Shown: one piece after another, positions 60,920 through 64,000 of the stretch | How the letters are laid out: each line of letters starts with the position of its first letter | Numbering within the stretch: the first letter of the stretch is position 1 | Assembly: GCF_014699075.1 (NCBI RefSeq) | Contig: NZ_JACXAB010000002.1 | Span: 310,001 to 374,000 of the forward strand | Source: Microvirga sp. | Lineage (GTDB): Bacteria; Pseudomonadota; Alphaproteobacteria; Rhizobiales; Beijerinckiaceae | Direction: 5' to 3' | Length of the DNA stretch: 64,000 nucleotides | Position numbers and translations under genes: made by a program | Notes under the pieces: generated by a model | Told to the model about the DNA's origin: nothing | Databases searched by the model: none | Seen by the model: only the letters and a program-made list of their open reading frames with translations

Positions 60920-61612
60920 TCAGAAAAAGGACCGCAGGCGCTCCCACAACGAAGGGCTTCGCTCCACGTCGTGGCGGTCGCGGTCATTCACCAGGGCGTT
61001 GATGTAGACGACCAGGTTCGTGGGTTCGAACTGCAGGCCGTGGAAGTTCGCGCGCCAGCGTCCCTCGCGGTCGATGACGTGGGTGACGATGCCATGCATC
61101 TGCATGCCGTCGGCAGTCTTGGTGAACTTGTGCCCGAACTGTTCCGCCAGCTTGCGGGTCGCCTCCTCGGGCATCCCGGGTGTGGTCGTCAGGAACGCCC
61201 AATTCCGTAAATCGAGCCCGCGCTCCGCACCGAAGGCGCTCAAGACCTCCGGCTTGTCACGGTCCGGGTCGGTGGTGATGGTCAGGAACTGCACCTGATC
61301 GCGCATCGGCGTGCTGTTCACCATGCCCTGGATCTCGGCGATCTTTTCAGTGTGGAGCGGGCACACGTCCGTGCAGCCCAAGTAAATGAAATTGACGATG
61401 ACGACCTTGCCGCGAAGCGCGGAGAGGCGATGATCGTTTCCCTTGGCGTCCCGCAGCGTGAATTCCGGAGCGGGCCGGTCCTTCACCTCGAAGTACTTCT
61501 CCTTTTTGTGCATCTCGCCCTGGAGGCTGTCGAGCGAGTGCGCCGACGCAGGGTCGGCTGTGAGGCTGGCGAGCGCGACGGCGGCGACAGCGATGAGCGA
61601 AGGCAAGTTCAC
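60920..61612 (-). CDS. SCO1/SenC family copper chaperone
   Basis: A 230-aa exported protein (signal peptide LIAVAAVALASLTADPASA). SCO motif IYLGCTDVCPLH (Cys80, Cys84) and the later His in GMQMHGIVTHVIDREG supply the Cu ligands. GTG at 61612 with GGAGATC upstream; upstream starts would lengthen the N-terminus. Delivers copper to cytochrome oxidase CuA or acts as a thiol oxidoreductase. Confidence 0.93.
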   Translation of the reverse strand: MNLPSLIAVAAVALASLTADPASAHSLDSLQGEMHKKEKYFEVKDRPAPEFTLRDAKGNDHRLSALRGKVVIVNFIYLGCTDVCPLHTEKIAEIQGMVNSTPMRDQVQFLTITTDPDRDKPEVLSAFGAERGLDLRNWAFLTTTPGMPEEATRKLAEQFGHKFTKTADGMQMHGIVTHVIDREGRWRANFHGLQFEPTNLVVYINALVNDRDRHDVERSPSLWERLRSFF

Positions 61613-61756
61613 GATTAGGATCTCCACTTTGAAGTTTTCTGGGCCGGCGCGCTTGAGGTGGCGCCGAGGCCCGGGCAGAGGCATTGCGCTACCCGCGGCA
61701 TCGGCAGCGGGGTAAAACTTGGTCGGCTCCCGCCCGCCGACGCCCGCGCCCGGGCA

Positions 61757-64000
61757 TCAGATCCGGGCGACGCGGAGCCGCAGCGCGTTGGCGATCACGC
61801 TGACGGACGACAGCGCCATGGCCGCGGCGGCGATGATCGGCGACAGCAGGACGCCAAGGATCGGGAAGAGCACGCCGGCCGCTACGGGCACCCCGAGGGC
61901 GTTGTAGATGAAGGCCCAGAACAGGTTCTGACGGATGTTGCGCATGGTGGCCTGCGACAGCCGCCGTGCCCGCACGATGCCGTTGAGGTCGCCCTTGAGC
62001 AGCGTGACGCCGGCGCTTTCGATGGCCACGTCGGTGCCGGTGCCCATCGCGATGCCGACGTCGGCCGCGGCAAGCGCCGGGGCGTCGTTGACCCCGTCGC
62101 CTGCCATGGCAACCACCCGGCCCGCGGCCTTGTGGCGGTTGACCACGGCACTCTTCTCCTCCGGCAGCACCTCCGCCTCGACCTCGGTGATGCCGAGCCG
62201 GCGGGCGACGGCCTGCGCGGTGGTCCGGTTGTCGCCGGTGAGCATCACGACGCGGATGCCTTCGGCCTTGAGCCCGGCCAGCGCCTCGGGGGTCGTGGCC
62301 TTCACCGGGTCGGCGATGGCGATGGTGCCCGCGGCGCGTCCGTCGATGCCGACGAAGATCGCCGTGGCGCCCTCGCGCCGGAGTTCGTCCGCGGCTTGCG
62401 ACAGGGGGGCGACGTCGACGCCCCGCTCCGCGAGGAAGCGGGCGTTGCCCAGCACCACGGCCCTGCCGTCCACCGTCCCGAGGGCGCCCTTGCCGGTGGG
62501 GGAATCGAACCCCTCCGGGTCGGCCAGGGCGAGGCGCCGCTGCGTCGCCGCGGCGACGATGGCCGTGGCGAGCGGGTGCTCGCTGGCGCGCTCGACGCTG
62601 GCGGCGAGGCGCAGGATCTCATCCTCCCCGAAGCCTGGCGCCGGCACCACCGCGGTCACGGCGGGCTTGCCCTCGGTGAGGGTGCCGGTCTTGTCGACAA
62701 CGAGGGTGTCGACCTTTTCCATCCGCTCCAGCGCCTCGGCGTTCCTGATGAGAACCCCGCCTTGGGCGCCCCGCCCGACGCCGACCATGATCGACATGGG
62801 CGTGGCGAGCCCGAGCGCGCACGGGCACGCAATGATAAGCACCGCGACCGCGGCGATGAGGGCGAAGGAGAGCCGCGGCTCGGGGCCGAAGAAGAACCAC
62901 GCGAGGAAGGCGAGCGCCGCGATCACGATCACTGCGGGCACGAACCATCCGGCGACCTGATCGACGAGCCGTTGGATCGGGGCGCGGGAGCGCTGGGCGT
63001 CGGCGACCATCTGCACGATGCGCGCGAGCATGGTGTCGCGCCCGACCCTCTCGGCACGCATGACGAAGCTGCCGGTCTGGTTGAGGGTGCCCGCCGTCAC
63101 CTTGGATCCGGGCTCCTTGGTGACGGGCATCGACTCGCCCGTGACCATGGATTCGTCGACCGAGCAGCGTCCCTCCAGGACCTCGCCGTCGACCGGCACC
63201 TTTTCGCCCGGACGGACCCGCAGCCGGTCGCCGACACCGACCGCGTCTAAGGCGATCTCCTCGTCGACGCCGTCCGCACTGAGGCGCCGCGCTGTCTTGG
63301 GCGTGAGGTCGAGCAGGGCCCGGATGGCGCCGGAGGTCTGGTCGCGGGCCTTGAGCTCCAGCACCTGCCCGAGGAGAACCAGGACGGTGATCACGGCCGC
63401 TGCCTCGAAGTAGGCCGGGATGGCGCCGTCGGGCCCCCGCAGGGCCGCCGGGAACAGGCCGGGGGCAAGGGTCGCGACGGTGCTGTAGCCCCAGGCCGCG
63501 CCGACGCCGAGTGCGATCAGGGTGAACATGTTGAGGCTGCGCGCCACCACGGATTGCCAGCCGCGCACGAAGAACGGCCAGCCGGCCCAGAGCACCACCG
63601 GGGTGGCGAGGGCGAGTTGCACCCAGTTGGAGGCCTGCTGGCCAATCACGTGGGTGAGCCCCATCAGATCGCCGCCCATGGACAGGAGCACGACGGGAAC
63701 GGTCAGGGCCGTGCCGATCCAGAACCGGCGCGTCACGTCGACGAGTTCCGGGTTCGGACCAGCATCCGCGGTGATGATGTCGGGTTCGAGCGCCATGCCG
63801 CAGATGGGGCAGGACCCTGGCCCGACCTGCCTGACCTCGGGATGCATCGGGCATGTGTAGATCGTGCCCTCCGGGACGGGCTCGTCGGTATTCTTGACGG
63901 CCTGCGGGGACAGGTAGCGGGCCGGGTCCTTTTCGAACTTGTCCCGGCATCCGGCCGAGCAGAAATAAAACGGGTGTCCGCCGTGCTGTGCCCGATAGGG
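61757..64000 (-). CDS. copA: Copper-transporting P1B-ATPase (5' end outside window)
   Basis: Most of a CopA-like ATPase, open to the right edge. The N-terminal part includes a YHS/TRASH-type Cys region ([20 protein letters not shown]) and a heavy-metal-binding segment ([21 protein letters not shown]), followed by the transmembrane CPC motif ([12 protein letters not shown]), phosphorylation DKTGTLTEG and hinge [10 protein letters not shown]. Exports Cu(I) from the cytoplasm. The start lies beyond 64000. Confidence 0.95.
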   Translation of the reverse strand, partial: PYRAQHGGHPFYFCSAGCRDKFEKDPARYLSPQAVKNTDEPVPEGTIYTCPMHPEVRQVGPGSCPICGMALEPDIITADAGPNPELVDVTRRFWIGTALTVPVVLLSMGGDLMGLTHVIGQQASNWVQLALATPVVLWAGWPFFVRGWQSVVARSLNMFTLIALGVGAAWGYSTVATLAPGLFPAALRGPDGAIPAYFEAAAVITVLVLLGQVLELKARDQTSGAIRALLDLTPKTARRLSADGVDEEIALDAVGVGDRLRVRPGEKVPVDGEVLEGRCSVDESMVTGESMPVTKEPGSKVTAGTLNQTGSFVMRAERVGRDTMLARIVQMVADAQRSRAPIQRLVDQVAGWFVPAVIVIAALAFLAWFFFGPEPRLSFALIAAVAVLIIACPCALGLATPMSIMVGVGRGAQGGVLIRNAEALERMEKVDTLVVDKTGTLTEGKPAVTAVVPAPGFGEDEILRLAASVERASEHPLATAIVAAATQRRLALADPEGFDSPTGKGALGTVDGRAVVLGNARFLAERGVDVAPLSQAADELRREGATAIFVGIDGRAAGTIAIADPVKATTPEALAGLKAEGIRVVMLTGDNRTTAQAVARRLGITEVEAEVLPEEKSAVVNRHKAAGRVVAMAGDGVNDAPALAAADVGIAMGTGTDVAIESAGVTLLKGDLNGIVRARRLSQATMRNIRQNLFWAFIYNALGVPVAAGVLFPILGVLLSPIIAAAAMALSSVSVIANALRLRVARI

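Noticed and set aside
60505-61210. Overlapping frames in the region after the CusF-like gene
   Set aside because: Arg/Pro-rich with no ribosome sites, and partly antisense to the SCO1-like gene.
61658-63250. 530-aa plus-strand frame
   Set aside because: Antisense to the copper P1B-ATPase; His/Asp/Arg-rich without a recognisable fold.

Overview
The window is GC-rich alphaproteobacterial DNA. The gene set best fits a plasmid, chromid or other accessory replicon of a Hyphomicrobiales bacterium (Methylobacterium/Microvirga-like). This placement is inferred from family types: the ImuB-DnaE2 mutasome, an NrsF/ECF sigma pair, a CarD-family regulator, a DUF1127-like protein and an ACR3-type ars operon. 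No rRNA, tRNA, CRISPR array, replication initiator or intact transposase was seen. The sequence falls into two halves.

Left half, about 1-32.5 kb: accessory backbone. It opens with the error-prone translesion cassette (3' part of imuB coupled to dnaE2). Next come a large uncharacterised protein, a PLD-family nuclease-like protein, a CarD-family regulator, an orphan DpdA/TGT-like protein, small membrane proteins, a DnaQ-like exonuclease, an orphan ParA and a low-GC secreted astacin-like protease. Positions 15156-17332 hold a compact three-gene minus-strand operon: an OAS/CD-NTase-like nucleotidyltransferase, a DUF6602 nuclease-like protein and a multi-pass membrane protein. It looks like a defence system and is my best candidate for the undescribed system. 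After it come mostly unnamed minus-strand genes: a WGR protein, a CYTH-like protein, a GHKL ATPase, an NTF2-like protein and a 12-gene operon from 32032 down to 25380. That operon contains a PP-loop PAPS-reductase/DndC-like protein and a fragment resembling the specificity end of a DNA methyltransferase. Three hairpins with C/T-rich anti-Shine-Dalgarno-like loops lie between genes here.

Right half, about 32.5-64 kb: a dense metal and metalloid resistance region of higher GC. (a) An arsenic operon, arsR-arsC(LMW-PTP type)-arsC(glutaredoxin type)-acr3-arsH. (b) A mercury operon read leftwards from a typical 19-bp-spacer mer promoter, merT-merP-merA-merB-merF-like-hisI, followed by a second disulphide oxidoreductase, with divergent merR. 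(c) A copper/envelope-stress region: cytochromes c, Met-rich small proteins, an NrsF/ECF sigma pair, a TlpA-like thioredoxin, a DUF411 protein, a Tat-exported multicopper oxidase, a Bax-inhibitor-1 protein, two FixH-like proteins fused operonically to a CusB/CusA-type efflux pair, an adenylate cyclase, a CusF-like protein, a SCO1-like protein and the 3' part (most) of a copper P1B-ATPase that runs off the right end.

Together the right half gives As(V) reduction and As(III) export with ArsH oxidation, Hg uptake, reduction and organomercury cleavage, and periplasmic and cytoplasmic copper export. The left half carries mutagenesis, plasmid-maintenance and probable defence genes. Functions are inferred from motifs read by eye; no database search was possible.
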